A stretch of 64,000 bases of DNA from Oreocharis arfaki (lineage: Eukaryota > Chordata > Aves > Passeriformes > Paramythiidae). Shown in pieces: positions 26,601-35,998 of the stretch. A program made the position numbers and the translations under genes. The stretch covers positions 372,001-436,000 of the forward strand of contig VZRR01007849.1 in NCBI GenBank assembly GCA_013398015.1. The letters are read 5' to 3'. The notes under the pieces are model-generated. The model saw only the letters and a list, made by a program, of their open reading frames with translations. It was not told where the DNA came from and searched no databases. How positions within the stretch are numbered: the stretch's first letter is position 1; each line of letters begins with the position of its first letter.

Positions 26601-29600
26601 GGCCTAAATTGTTAGATAACCTTATGTGGTACATCAGTGACCTAGATGATGTTTTCTGAGTACAAACACAATTAATATACTTCTTTCTCAGTCAGAGAGA
26701 CATCTCACACTGTCTCCAGGGGATGCAGCAGTTTGTATCTCTCACTGATAAATTTGAAAGGAAATGCAAAAAAAAAAAAAGAAAAAAAATTCTGTCTGCT
26801 ACTTTCCACATTTGTCTGGCAACCACCATATTTTATTATTTCAGTGAAAATTCCATGCTCTCATGTGGAGGAATCTGCTAACAAAAACAAAGGAAATAAA
26901 AGAAATCACTGGATTTATCTCATGAAAATATTTCACAAAGCTCTGTTGCTCTGCTGTCATTCACAAATTGTGAATGACAGCACAGGGGTTTAGGGTTTAA
27001 CACAAACCCTGTTTTACATTTAGATTTTGTTCTTCTTTTCCTGACCAAGTTTTTTTAGCTGGTTTAGTATGAGCTATTAATTCTTCCTGCAAACTTCATT
27101 TTGCATTGTCATTAAAAGACAAGCCAATAAAGTCATGGGAGAAGGATTTTATGCAGTAGGAATGAGGTATGCACATCAAGATCAAGAGTGATGCTGGAGA
27201 GAGAGCAGCAAACTCCATTTCCCAAGTGAGAGGGAGCTGTGAAAGAGGAGCAACTGGTCTGGAAAGGAAGGGAGATCCCGGTAAATCTATGTGGGAAAGC
27301 AGAGAGAAAAGACTTGAGGGCATCAAGTAGTTGCTATTGGAAGAAGTCTGCAGCAAATGGTGAAGGGCTTGGTGTTTGATGCTGGAACGAATAAGAAGAG
27401 GCAGGCAAAGCTGTATGCTCTGCTCTTCAGGGTGTCTCAGATCTGGAGTCCTGCCAGTGCTTCTGTAACTGTTGCTGGGGATGCACCAGCAGTCTTTGTC
27501 CAAGGGAAGAAGATTAAAATAGCTGTGTATTTTTACTCAGAAAATTCCTTCTGGATACACCCTCCTCTCATTCTGTCTGCTCCTTGGTTTTTTGCACTAC
27601 TGATATTGTGTTGGAAAATAGGAAGTTGTCAAATTGTCGTGTTGCTTGCATTAGGAGCAGTTCCTGCTCCAGCCCCCTCTACATTGTGCTGATATATTGT
27701 TGTCTCCTGTGCTCAACAGGTACCTCTGTCCCAAATCGCTTTCAGTGCTGCACCTCCTCCTCAGATCCTGTACAATCCTGCCCAGCAGATCCTGACGTAT
27801 GCTGGGTTCTGTCCTTCCACGGCAACGATTTCTACATATCCGTCCTACCCATTACCTCTTCAGGTACAGTACAAACCACGCCCCTCTTACGCCCTCAGAA
27901 AAGCGTAAGCTGCTGCTCAGTACAAACTTTGCAGAGGTAGGTCTTAACTGCACCCCAGCTCCCAGGTTTGTCACTGGGATGACTTAGTCTGTGCCTAGTT
28001 TTCTGGTCTGTTCTCAGACCTCAGGCTTTCTCTGGTTGTCCTTTGGACTCTTACCTGCTGATGAGGTAAGAGTAGCCAAGAGTAGAGAGAGAAGGGAATA
28101 GAAACACGTGGAATTAAGCTGAAAAGGCTCATGTAAGTAGTCAGATCTGTTGTGACTGTTCAGTCCTGTGTCCACTGAGAAACAGAAATACATTGCATTT
28201 ACCCCAAATTCTTATCTGCATTCCAAAATAAATACAGTTATTTCCCTAGATTTCTACTTTTTCAAAAAAGTGTGTTCATTTATCCTCCTTCCCCTTCATA
28301 ACATTCAAAGGCAGACACCACCAGCTGTTCCCAAGCCAGGAGAGGTTAGTAAGAAACACTTGGATCCAAAAGGGAAAGCTTAACCCCATTCCTAGGGAAA
28401 AAAAAATAAAAACAAGCCACCTCCCTGTATGTATGAACACATCATGTTGCAGTTTGGAGAGAAGGAATTTCTGCATCACTACATGAATTAAAAAGTCATA
28501 ATAAACTTATTCAAAGGTACAAATGGTGTATGATGGAAGCAGGAATGATTAGGAATAGCCAGAAGCTTAACTGTCATCTGCTTCCATTGCTTGAGAGCTG
28601 TAGGTGGAATCCATGGGGCTGGAGGTCTGAAGTCTTCATGTTGCATCTAAGTGCTTCAAGCTGTTGGAATCAGACCTTCACAAGCCCTGCTCAGATGGTT
28701 GTAGTCCTTAATCCCAGTCTGGGATTCATCTGACTGAACACAGGGGCTATTGGCATGTAGAGATCAATTACTGCCTGATAATGAGATCAAGTAGCCACCT
28801 GTCCCCTGCTGCTGCTCTGAGAGAGTCCAGGTTCAGGTCCCATTGTCCCTGAGTCACATAAGTGTGGACATCTGGGATATCCCATGTTGTGCCAAAAGGG
28901 CTGGACACTTAAATGTGGGAAACTGAATTAAGATTTAGCTGTCCACAGAGCAGGAGACCTTGCCTGAGCTGGTCTACCATTTAGAGTCACCAGTGGATTA
29001 TCCCAGGCTAAAAGTATACGACATTCATTCCTGGTCCTCTATGAATCCAGTATCTCACTGAATAAATGCTTGCCAGAGAGGCAAAGTCTAGAAAATAAAT
29101 CAGCCAGATGACGAAAAGAAAGGGTGATGGCAGGAATGAATTTTCAAAGGATGTAACCAGCGTTTCTTTCATTTACTGTGACATGTGCCAACAAAACAAT
29201 TCATTCCTTACTGGAACAGTTCAGCTACAACTGGTCTCGGTAACAGGCCTGGCAGCTGGGCAGGTAATGGTCCTGATTAGCTGGGCAGGGACTGGTGGTG
29301 GCAGCAGTTATGGGTTGTGCCAGTTATTCCTGATAGAGAAGAACTCACTGGAGAAGCAATTCCAGGCAGAGGGATGGAAGCAGTGTTTTCAGTTTGAGGG
29401 GAGGGAAGCAACAACTCCAAAATAAATAAAAACCCAAACCAACTCAAACTCACAGCAGCTAGGTTTGGAGCTGACGTATCTAGCAGGCCTGTCAGTATAC
29501 CTGCACTGCCTCAGAGAGTTAAAGGGCATAATCACCCTTCCTATTGGGCTGTCCCCATTCTCACTCACTAAGTCACCCTGTGGTACAAATGCAGGACAAC

Positions 29601-30803
29601 AGTCTCCTTGCCAGGAGGGTTTGACCCAGGGCAGCAGCCCCTGCTCACATAGAGCCCCATGGAGGAGGCAAACACCTTGGCATGGGGTCTGCGAGCCCTG
29701 GACAGCTCTGAGATGCCGTTGTCTAAGGGCCAGCCCTGGCCCTGGCCTTCTAGATCATGGCTATTAATTTTTTTAGCAGCAGGGAGCATAATTTACTTGC
29801 CCAGATTTTTCATTTCTTGTAAAAAAGATCCATGTTTACTTTATCTTGTTGTTAAATTCCAGGCACCTAAAGTTCACTTAAAGCCTGAGTCTGAGGGGAG
29901 CTGAGCCCAAGTCTTCAGCTCAAGTCCACAGACTGGCATGTGCTGGCATATGAGGGGAGGAGTGAAATCCTGACCCTCTTGAAATCAGTGACAAACTTGG
30001 TTTAAAGCAGAAATAGGATTTTATCCTGAATATTATTCTCTACATGCATCCTTTTGTTTTGATGAACCCTGAAGATGGGCTACTTCCTAAGCTCTATTTA
30101 TTTTCTGTTCCTCTTTCAGCCAAAGCCCCATCATAGCTGAGACAGCCAAAGAGGGAGACACATGCCTACCTGTAAAATTTTCTCTTAAGAGGAATCTGCA
30201 TTTGGCAAAGGAATAAGACCTTGCATTTATGCAAGTATTATAAGTGAGATTAATTACATCTGAGGTAATTTAAATTTCACAGTGATGCCTGGAAACGAGC
30301 AGCTACACGTAACCTAATCAGTCAGTCAGGTGCTGTGCCTCACCCAGGAAGCCAAGCGTCTTTTCCTGCAGAAATTCCTGTTCTGCTCTATTGCCTAGCT
30401 GCCTGCGCAATGTCTATTAAAAATTACTTGAGTTACAGATGGAATCTGTCTTGTTCCACTCGACACCATCATTGCTACACTTAAGCAGGCGCTTTAGAAC
30501 TAAAGTTAATGTTGTGCTGCAATGCATGAGAAATTTAATCATGGGGCTTATTATGTAACATATAGCAAACAACGCAGAACTTCAATGGGGTTGTAATCCT
30601 TTACTGAAGAAGGTATTTTTCTTTGTCTGATACAGCCTGCCAGCAATTTTCCAGGAACATCATCAACTGACATTTCTTTATCAGAAGAAACTCAGCCTCC
30701 ATCTCAGTCCAGCTCCAGCTATGGTCTTCCCCCAAATGCTCCAGCCCTCTATACACCAACTTACTGCTTGCCTGGAGAAAAGCCTCCACCATACGCACCA
30801 TAG
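14530..30803 (+). CDS. TMEM255B: TMEM255B, 3' part of coding region (five exons, 5' end outside window)
   Basis: Five exons (14530-14610, 18484-18569, 21343-21502, 27720-27863, 30636-30803) join in frame to 639 bp, or 212 residues plus a stop. The family is a small group of four-pass membrane proteins (formerly FAM70) with no established biochemical role. The assignment rests on conserved blocks: RCQFYSSG, the Cys-rich NTCYCCDLYNC, SCQDVVHLYRLLW, the fourth membrane segment GLFLGIITAAVLGAFKDM, YNPAQQIL and the C-terminal GEKPPPYAP. TMEM255A has a different third loop and tail, so the B paralogue is preferred. The exons for the cytosolic N-terminus and membrane segments 1-3 were not seen between 1 and 14529 and are probably further left. 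GAS6 lies downstream in the opposite orientation, as at human 13q34. No frameshift or stop interrupts the exons. Confidence 0.93.
14611..18483 (+). other. TMEM255B intron
   Basis: An intron of 3.9 kb. No exon, RNA gene or named repeat was recognised. Open frames on both strands are short and without familiar motifs, including a 91-codon frame ending just before the next exon (18140-18415). Confidence 0.8.
18484..18569 (+). CDS. TMEM255B: TMEM255B exon, Cys-rich loop
   Basis: An exon of 86 bp starting in phase 0 after ttttttggcag and ending two bases into a codon before gtaagt. It reads VTCHTLNSKCQLKIKS then NTCYCCDLYNCE. Six cysteines in under 30 residues mark the loop between membrane segments 3 and 4, which is probably disulfide-bonded. 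That topology is inferred from the family. The split codon AA|T gives Asn with the next exon. Confidence 0.93.
18570..21342 (+). other. TMEM255B intron with CR1
   Basis: An intron of 2.8 kb containing the CR1 fragment at 18919-19220, followed by a pyrimidine-rich stretch (about 19250-19320). Nothing else is recognised. Confidence 0.8.
18919..19220 (-). mobile_element. CR1 LINE 3'-end fragment
   Basis: It begins with cacagaatcacagaatggtt and ggttggaaggggccttcaag, the reverse complement of the CR1 3' terminus. It continues through tgggcaacctgttccagtgt and acagtgaggaatttcttcct, familiar CR1 3'-region sequence. About 300 bp, well preserved, in a TMEM255B intron, with its 3' end at the left. Confidence 0.88.
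21343..21502 (+). CDS. TMEM255B: TMEM255B exon, fourth membrane segment
   Basis: An exon of 160 bp, acceptor attctctttcag, donor ATG|gtaagg. It opens with the split Asn codon and reads SDQSSSYYEFLGVNSCQDV, then a hydrophobic stretch from LLWSSTVLNIIGLF to TAAVLGAF, then KDM. The stretch of about 24 nonpolar residues is the fourth transmembrane helix. Reading past the donor continues open for some 18 codons, but the human exon ends at the same KDM. An LTR-like element begins about 120 bp after the donor. Confidence 0.95.
21620..22622 (-). mobile_element. Probable ERV solo LTR (unclassified)
   Basis: Read on the - strand, the region has LTR character: a possible TG start near 22622, GC-rich U3-like sequence, a CT-rich tract followed by TTTTCTGTGTCCTCGGGTGC and CATATTGCAATGCTTTTGTG (a decayed AATAAA context), then a U5-like part ending ACTCCCACAACA near 21620. 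I recall avian LTRs with this R-U5 arrangement but cannot name the family. No target-site duplication or internal viral gene was seen. The ends are approximate. Confidence 0.45.
25450..25535. repeat. G-rich tract around a 23-base assembly gap
   Basis: A run of 14 G after 'gat', then cggggc, aggggggg and the gap at 25490-25512 (23 N), resumed by aagggtggggggggg. The G-runs could form a quadruplex and probably caused the gap. The true length is unknown. Confidence 0.85.
26952..26982. repeat. Perfect 15-bp inverted repeat with 1-bp centre
   Basis: The arms TGCTGTCATTCACAA and TTGTGAATGACAGCA are exact reverse complements around a single A at 26967. No known element was recognised around it. Confidence 0.9.
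27720..27863 (+). CDS. TMEM255B: TMEM255B exon, proximal cytosolic tail
   Basis: An exon of 144 bp (48 codons, phase 0 at both ends), acceptor gctcaacag, donor CAG|gtacag. It reads VPLSQIAFSAAPPPQILYNP, then AQQILTYAGF, and ends SYPLPLQ, matching the human tail block for block. The donor is weak. Read-through would add 14 codons before an in-frame TAA at 27906-27908. A second donor-like site (gc|gtaagc at 27904/27905) would put the last exon out of frame, so 27863 is preferred. Confidence 0.92.
27864..30635 (+). other. TMEM255B last intron
   Basis: An intron of 2.8 kb between the two tail exons. No repeat family or additional exon was recognised. Its first 45 bp stay open in the exon frame until a TAA (see finding on the weak donor). 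Confidence 0.8.
30636..30803 (+). CDS. TMEM255B: TMEM255B last coding exon with PPPY tail
   Basis: The coding part is 168 bp (55 codons plus TAG at 30801-30803), after acceptor gtctgatacag. It is rich in Pro and Ser: SEETQPPSQSSSSYGLPPNA, then APALYTPTYCLPGEKPPPYAP. The terminal PPPY is a class I WW-domain ligand, seen also at the end of human TMEM255B, and suggests contact with NEDD4-type ligases or other WW proteins; this is inference. A Cys replaces the Phe I recall in the human TYFPPGEK. Confidence 0.94.
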   Translation, partial: PASNFPGTSSTDISLSEETQPPSQSSSSYGLPPNAPALYTPTYCLPGEKPPPYAP

Positions 30804-31285
30804 AACAAATAATTAATTTTAGTAGCTGGTAGGCTTTTGTTTTTAAGAAACCTCTGGAAACTGTGCTGTGCAGGCACTAGACTTCCCAAAGGAACCCACC
30901 GCAGAGTGCGTTACTGCCACTCCGCTTTTACCCACATCTCCCTGTGAGCAGGGCAGAGCCCTGGAAGTGTAAGGGCAGGCACGGCACCACTCAGTGTGCC
31001 TGCAGTCAGATGTACTAGAACTTTCTTGCTACAGTAAGCATGAGGTGTTTCCCAATCTGTGCACTGAGTAGATTTTCTTCAAGAGGAAAAATGAAGAAAA
31101 CACTCTGGATACATGTTCTGCTTCCATAAACCAATATCGAGGGGTTTTAGCCTGTGTTGTCTGAGTGGGTAGCCAGGAGCGCTCTGGATCAATCATTTAG
31201 GGTAGTAAGAGTTTGTTTGCTTGTAGTGTTTAATAAACCTTCTGATGAAAGTGTTGTACCAATAAAGTGTGGCGATTATTTTACA
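30804..31285 (+). other. TMEM255B: TMEM255B 3' UTR with polyadenylation signals
   Basis: About 480 bp follow the stop. Two canonical AATAAA hexamers lie at 31232-31237 and 31261-31266. A GT-rich stretch (ttcattgtgtatgttc, about 31290-31310) follows, as expected downstream of a cleavage site. The end near 31285 is an estimate. There is no transcript evidence, so a longer UTR is possible. Confidence 0.6.
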
Positions 31286-34200
31286 CTAAAGTTCATTGTG
31301 TATGTTCATACTACACCTAAGGCTGTGTACATTTGGACAGAAACAAAAACAAAAGGAAAATGAAAGAACAGAGGAAGAGGTACCCTACCAAATAGTTTCC
31401 TTTTTCAAGTTTCAGATAGAAAGGCTAATTCTATCAGGACTGTTTTAGCTGAACTTTGGGCCAGTCTAGTCTGCGTAGTAAAATGTCATGTTATTGCACT
31501 AAAAATGCCTTTTCCAAATGAGTATTTTAGTCTGCACTTTAGTGTTCAAATCAATTCCTTTCTAGTCAAAAGAGCACCAAAACCAAAATCATTTTAGGTT
31601 AAATGTATCCTATTTATTTTAAAATTAATCCAAGACCTGATGCAGGCATTTTACAATGACCGAAACAGAGTGAATGAAGTGGCCCAATTACTTTTTTTAT
31701 TTATTTATTTTCTCCAAAGGCTAAGAAACAGTACCTTTTGGCAGTGCCATTGACAGGAAAAAAGCCATGTCCCTGTTGTCTGCACCCTGGCACTTCACTG
31801 TGCACCACATTAGCTGAGATTCCTTTTGGCACACACCTGCCATATTTTGGAATAGGAGTACTTACAACTAGCATGAAAACCTGTTTAAATGCTGCATCCG
31901 TTCACTGCATTTTGCTCCTGCAGGAAGGGTGTTGGTGCTGCTTGCTCCATAGATCTCACAGTCTAGACAGCAATGAAGCTCTAGAAATTTCCTGAAACGC
32001 TGAAGAGTAAAACATGGAACGGAAGGTATTTCTCATTAACATTTTAAGCAGCTGCTCTGTATTATGAAGATATTGAAAAAAACTATTTAAACAAAACCAG
32101 CTTACTTGACAGTTTCCTTTGAAAGGAAGTGACACCATCAGACCTGCTTAAAATAGAACAAAGAATGATCATCCTTTTACACAATACTTTGCAACTTCCA
32201 AGAAAATTCTGTTAATTCATGTGTTGTACCTCTACATATAAAAAGCAGATTCAGAACTAATACACATAAGAAGAGAGATTAATTTATATGGACCATAAAA
32301 GCCACCTTCTGTTCAATTAAATTTTTTCTGAGATACAAAGTTTTAGGCCAGGGGTCAGTGATGAGGTACCTTACGTGTATTGTTGACAAGGTGAGTTATG
32401 CGAACGTGGCTGAGAGAAACAGAAGTTAGAGAAGAGACCATTGATTTTGTTGTAAACATTAATTTAATGCATCCAAAATGCTTAGTTCTTGTGCAAATAC
32501 ATGCTGTGAAAAGCACAGTCACTCTGATTATGAACTAAGTGAAGCTACACATTTACTTCTTTTTACTTGCTATGAATACTACCAGGGGAACTGCCTGGGT
32601 TCATTCTGGGGACTCAAAGTCCATAACAGACTTGATGCCTTTGGGTTGATTACCTAGACTAACTGAACAAGGATGAAATCATTGTTTCTCTTGGGTTGAA
32701 GCAAGTGACTGAGAAGGAATGAAGGAATGCTTATTGGAGCTACCTTTCCTCCAAACCTTTCTCCAGTGTGGTACTGCTGTAGAGTATTAAAAAAATTCAC
32801 CTTTACACAAAAGACACCACCCCTCCCCCCCACTTCTGTTGTTCTCCAGACTGAGAAATTCTGAGTTTCTCTTCTCAACCACATATTGAGTCAGGGTGCA
32901 TTGTGGTCTATGCAAAATATCTTCACATACATGCACACATATGCAAAGTCCAGGAGCAATTTCTGCTCTGAATTAGAAAATTAAATGGTCTTGTACATGT
33001 GACATTTAGTATGCAATTGCAGAGTACCATAACGTACCACAGGATTCACATTTCCAGGACCCAAAATAATTCTGGCCTCATAAATAGTGTCACTTAACAT
33101 TAACACAAAGGTCGGACATGTTTGTGATTCATTTATGCCACGTGGTAGTTTTTTGGGAACTATCACAGAGATTTTACAAAAATACCAGACATAAAACTAT
33201 TTTGCTAGCATGCTTGATTTGAAAAGAACAAAGTAAAACAGGGCTTGTTTCATCTTCTTGGTTTAAAAATAGGTGGCTTCTGAGTCTGTACTTTTTTTCA
33301 GTAGAGTTACTCCAAGTTTAAAAGGTGGGAGATTGTTGTGGTTGAACCCCAGCCAGCAGCTCCGCCCGGGCAGCCGCTCACTCACTCTCCCTTGCTGGGA
33401 TTGGGGAGAGAACCAGAAGGGTAAAAGTGAGAAACACGTGGGTTGAGATAAAGACAGTTTAATAAGTAAAGAAAAAGCCGCACACACCAGCAAAGCAGAA
33501 GAACAAGGAATTCATCCACCGCTTCCCATGTGAGCAGGCAGGTGTTAAGCCATCTCCAGGAAAGCTGGGCAATGTCACGTGTAATGATGACTTGGGAGGA
33601 CAAAGACCATCACTCTGAATGTCCCTCCCCTTTCCCTTTTGTCCCCCAGCTTTATGTGCTGATCATGAGGCCATATGGTGTGGGATATGCCTCTGGTCAC
33701 TTGGGGTCAGCTGTCCCGGCTGTGTCCCTCCCAACTCCCTGTGCACCTCCAGCCCCCTCACTGATGGGTGGGGTGAGAAACAGAAAAGTTCGACATCGTG
33801 CAAGCCCTGCTCAGCAACGGCTAAAACATCCTGAGTTTTCAACATTTTTTCCAGCACACACCCAATCTATAGCACCATACTAGCTGCTGTGAAGAATATT
33901 AACCAGAATAAGCACAGAGCTGTATTTTGGTAAAGGACTAGAATGACCATGAAAAACATACAGAAAATGAAACTCTGCCGTGTGGACATTCTATTAAACA
34001 GAGTATCTTCAGGATTTCCAGCTCTTTTTGAAGATACTGATCTAATCTTCCTTGGATACTCCATCGAATTACAAATTGATCCAGAGTCATCAGCTGAAAC
34101 ATAAAGCACTTTCAGAAACAACATGATTTCCCTTGTCCAATTAAAAAAAGCAAAACCATAGGCCTACGCTTGGGTTTTCCTATCCATTCACACTTTGCCA

Positions 34201-35417
34201 GGAAGTTATTACTGTCTAGTGGGAACTTTCCTTTCAGACTTGTGTCTGGCCAGACTTGACAACAGGTCCTTCTCCAAGTATAAATGAGTAGGCTGGTTGA
34301 AAGTGAAAGTTCTGTTCTTTTCTGCCCTACTTCATTACTGCTGATTGATTTGCTCATGATAAGAAGCTATGATGCCATGTCTAATGGCTGATAGAGTGCC
34401 TTCCTCTTTTCTGCTAAATGAAGCAGGGATCCTTGCCAGAAAATATGCTTGGAATAGTCCTCCCCCTCTTTCATCTTTTCCTCTGGGACAGTTGTATCTT
34501 CACAGTTTGGTCGCAGATGTTGCCACACATGCGGATTATGAGACTAATGTGTCATCTCCTTATCTGCTTAGGGAAAACATAACATGACTGGCCAAGAACA
34601 ATTTATAAAAGACCTTGTAGAATTAGACCTTTTTCGCGTTAATCCTTTGAAGGATGGTGTAACCTTAGCTACCCAGTACTTGGATTTTGCACCACAGCAT
34701 ATACCAATATTACTCAGTTTATTAGTTTGATGCAAGACAAGGAACAAATAAAACAAGATTTAAGTGATTCAAGGCAGGCTAGGCAAAGCCCATCCCGGCT
34801 TCAGATGGATAGCTGAAAAGCTGAATGCACTTTATGGCTCTACAACCTCTCCTGCATAAACCCCCATGGATATTCTCACCTCATGCAGTTCAGCCTGGCT
34901 AACTCTCACAGCTCAAGCCTCTCTGTTCCCACTAGGCTCACAGTGAATGAGCCAACCTAAAAATGCAGCAGCAAAAATATGTCATCACCAGATAATATTC
35001 CCCAGTTCTCAACACCTCATCATTTGCTCCAGCAGCTATTGACACAAAAGCCATATGGCTTTCAATTTATTGAGTCTTTTCTTCTAAATGTTTCCTGCTG
35101 ACCCAACTTCGCTTTCCATTTTCTGTCGACCAAGAGTTTTTCTAAAGGTCACAACTGAATCTTCTTTCTGTGGTACCAGAAAGAGAAACTCTAGCAATAA
35201 GAATAGCAGCCACCATTTGATCTGCAGCTGAGAAGATATGAAATACTGATGTAAGCACATAAACCCCCCACCCCGCAAAAAACCAAAAATCCAAACCAAA
35301 AAAGCAGCCCTCCCTCTCCCCACCGCCCTCCCCCTCAGTGTAACCTCCACATAAGGCACAGTCTGAGTCACTGTGTCCAAATACCAGAATACAGAATCAT
35401 CTCAGTACAGGTAAATT
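31286..35417. other. Intergenic interval between convergent 3' ends
   Basis: About 4.1 kb separates the estimated ends of TMEM255B (+) and GAS6 (-). Apart from the LTR at 33334-33916 it is AT-rich, with no coding signal. A C-rich stretch at about 35265-35335 lies just past the GAS6 end. Confidence 0.75.
33334..33916 (-). mobile_element. Avian ERVL-type solo LTR
   Basis: The + strand starts TGTTGTGGTTGAACCCCAGC and contains gagataaagacagtttaata, accgcttcccatgtgagcag, and agctttatgtgctgatcatg, a string I recognise from a very common avian LTR. In the - orientation it has a TATA-like CATAAAG before the GC-rich centre and ATTAAA upstream of CTGTCTTTATCTC, so it is read as U3 (right) to U5 (left). 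No gag, pol or env sequence flanks it. The right end is less clear than the left. It sits between the 3' ends of TMEM255B and GAS6. Confidence 0.75.
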
Positions 35418-35846
35418 AAAAACTTGTATGTAAATATTTTATTCTCTCATATTTTGCAAATCAGAAAGCAGCGTTTGGTAATAAAAAATAATACAGAATT
35501 ATTATTTTTCTTCCAGTCCAGACTCATGTATTACCAGGTTTCCCACATTACAGATGAAACTGTCTCTTACAGTCTAAAGATAGCATTCACTTTCAGCATA
35601 TTCTGTACTTTTGACTTACTTAATATTAGTCTTTTGAACTATTTACAAATATATTACAACCTTTAAACCTCAAAGCAAAGAGTATTTCAATAATCAATCT
35701 GACATAAGGATCAGTAGCTTCTACATAACTTCAGTGTTTAAGAGAAACTATACACGCAGTGCGGTAGATCTGAATAATTTATATCTTTTAAAAAAAGAAA
35801 AGCATTGAAAGTTTCTGAGTACAAAACTTTCGCATTGCAGTGGTAT
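35418..35846 (-). other. GAS6: GAS6 3' UTR with likely polyadenylation signal
   Basis: Read on the - strand, the first canonical AATAAA after the stop corresponds to 35438-35443 (tttatt on +), with cleavage expected about 10-30 bp lower. A second hexamer is at 35066-35071. The UTR is AT-rich, with no repeat recognised. The end is an estimate. Confidence 0.5.
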
Positions 35847-35998
35847 CTACTGACCCTCCTCGACTGGAGGACAGGAATGTGAGGTGATGTCACTGTGCTT
35901 GTAGAGAGCCTCATCTAAGTCCAGTGCCGTGTTGCTCAGCTTGAGGGTCATGCAGCCGTGGTAGGACGCGGTGACCGGAGTGGAAGTGACAGGAACGT
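35847..35998 (-). CDS. GAS6: GAS6 last coding exon
   Basis: A 152 bp coding part, acceptor cctttccgacag. It reads VPVTSTPVTASYHGCMTLKL, SNTALDLDEALYKHSD, then ITSHSCPPVEEGQ and TAG (35849-35847). The last Cys of LG2 (HSCP) and the LDLDEA block are diagnostic for the family. The C-terminus ends EEGQ where human has EPAAA. Confidence 0.97.

Larger units (their letters stand above)
21503..27719 (+). other. TMEM255B intron with LTR, gap and hairpin
   Basis: An intron of 6.2 kb. It holds the LTR-like element at 21620-22622, a GA-rich stretch near 23300-23340, the G-rich tract with an assembly gap near 25490, a poly-A tract at 26768-26789 and the inverted repeat at 26952-26982. No exon was recognised. 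Confidence 0.8.

Noticed and set aside
14530..30803. TMEM255A
   Set aside because: TMEM255A has a different, longer loop after the third membrane segment and a different tail. RCQFYSSG, YDAYQTEVTCH and YNPAQQIL fit TMEM255B.
33530..33883. A 117-codon frame near 33.5 kb
   Set aside because: It lies wholly within the LTR and shows no gene-like motif.
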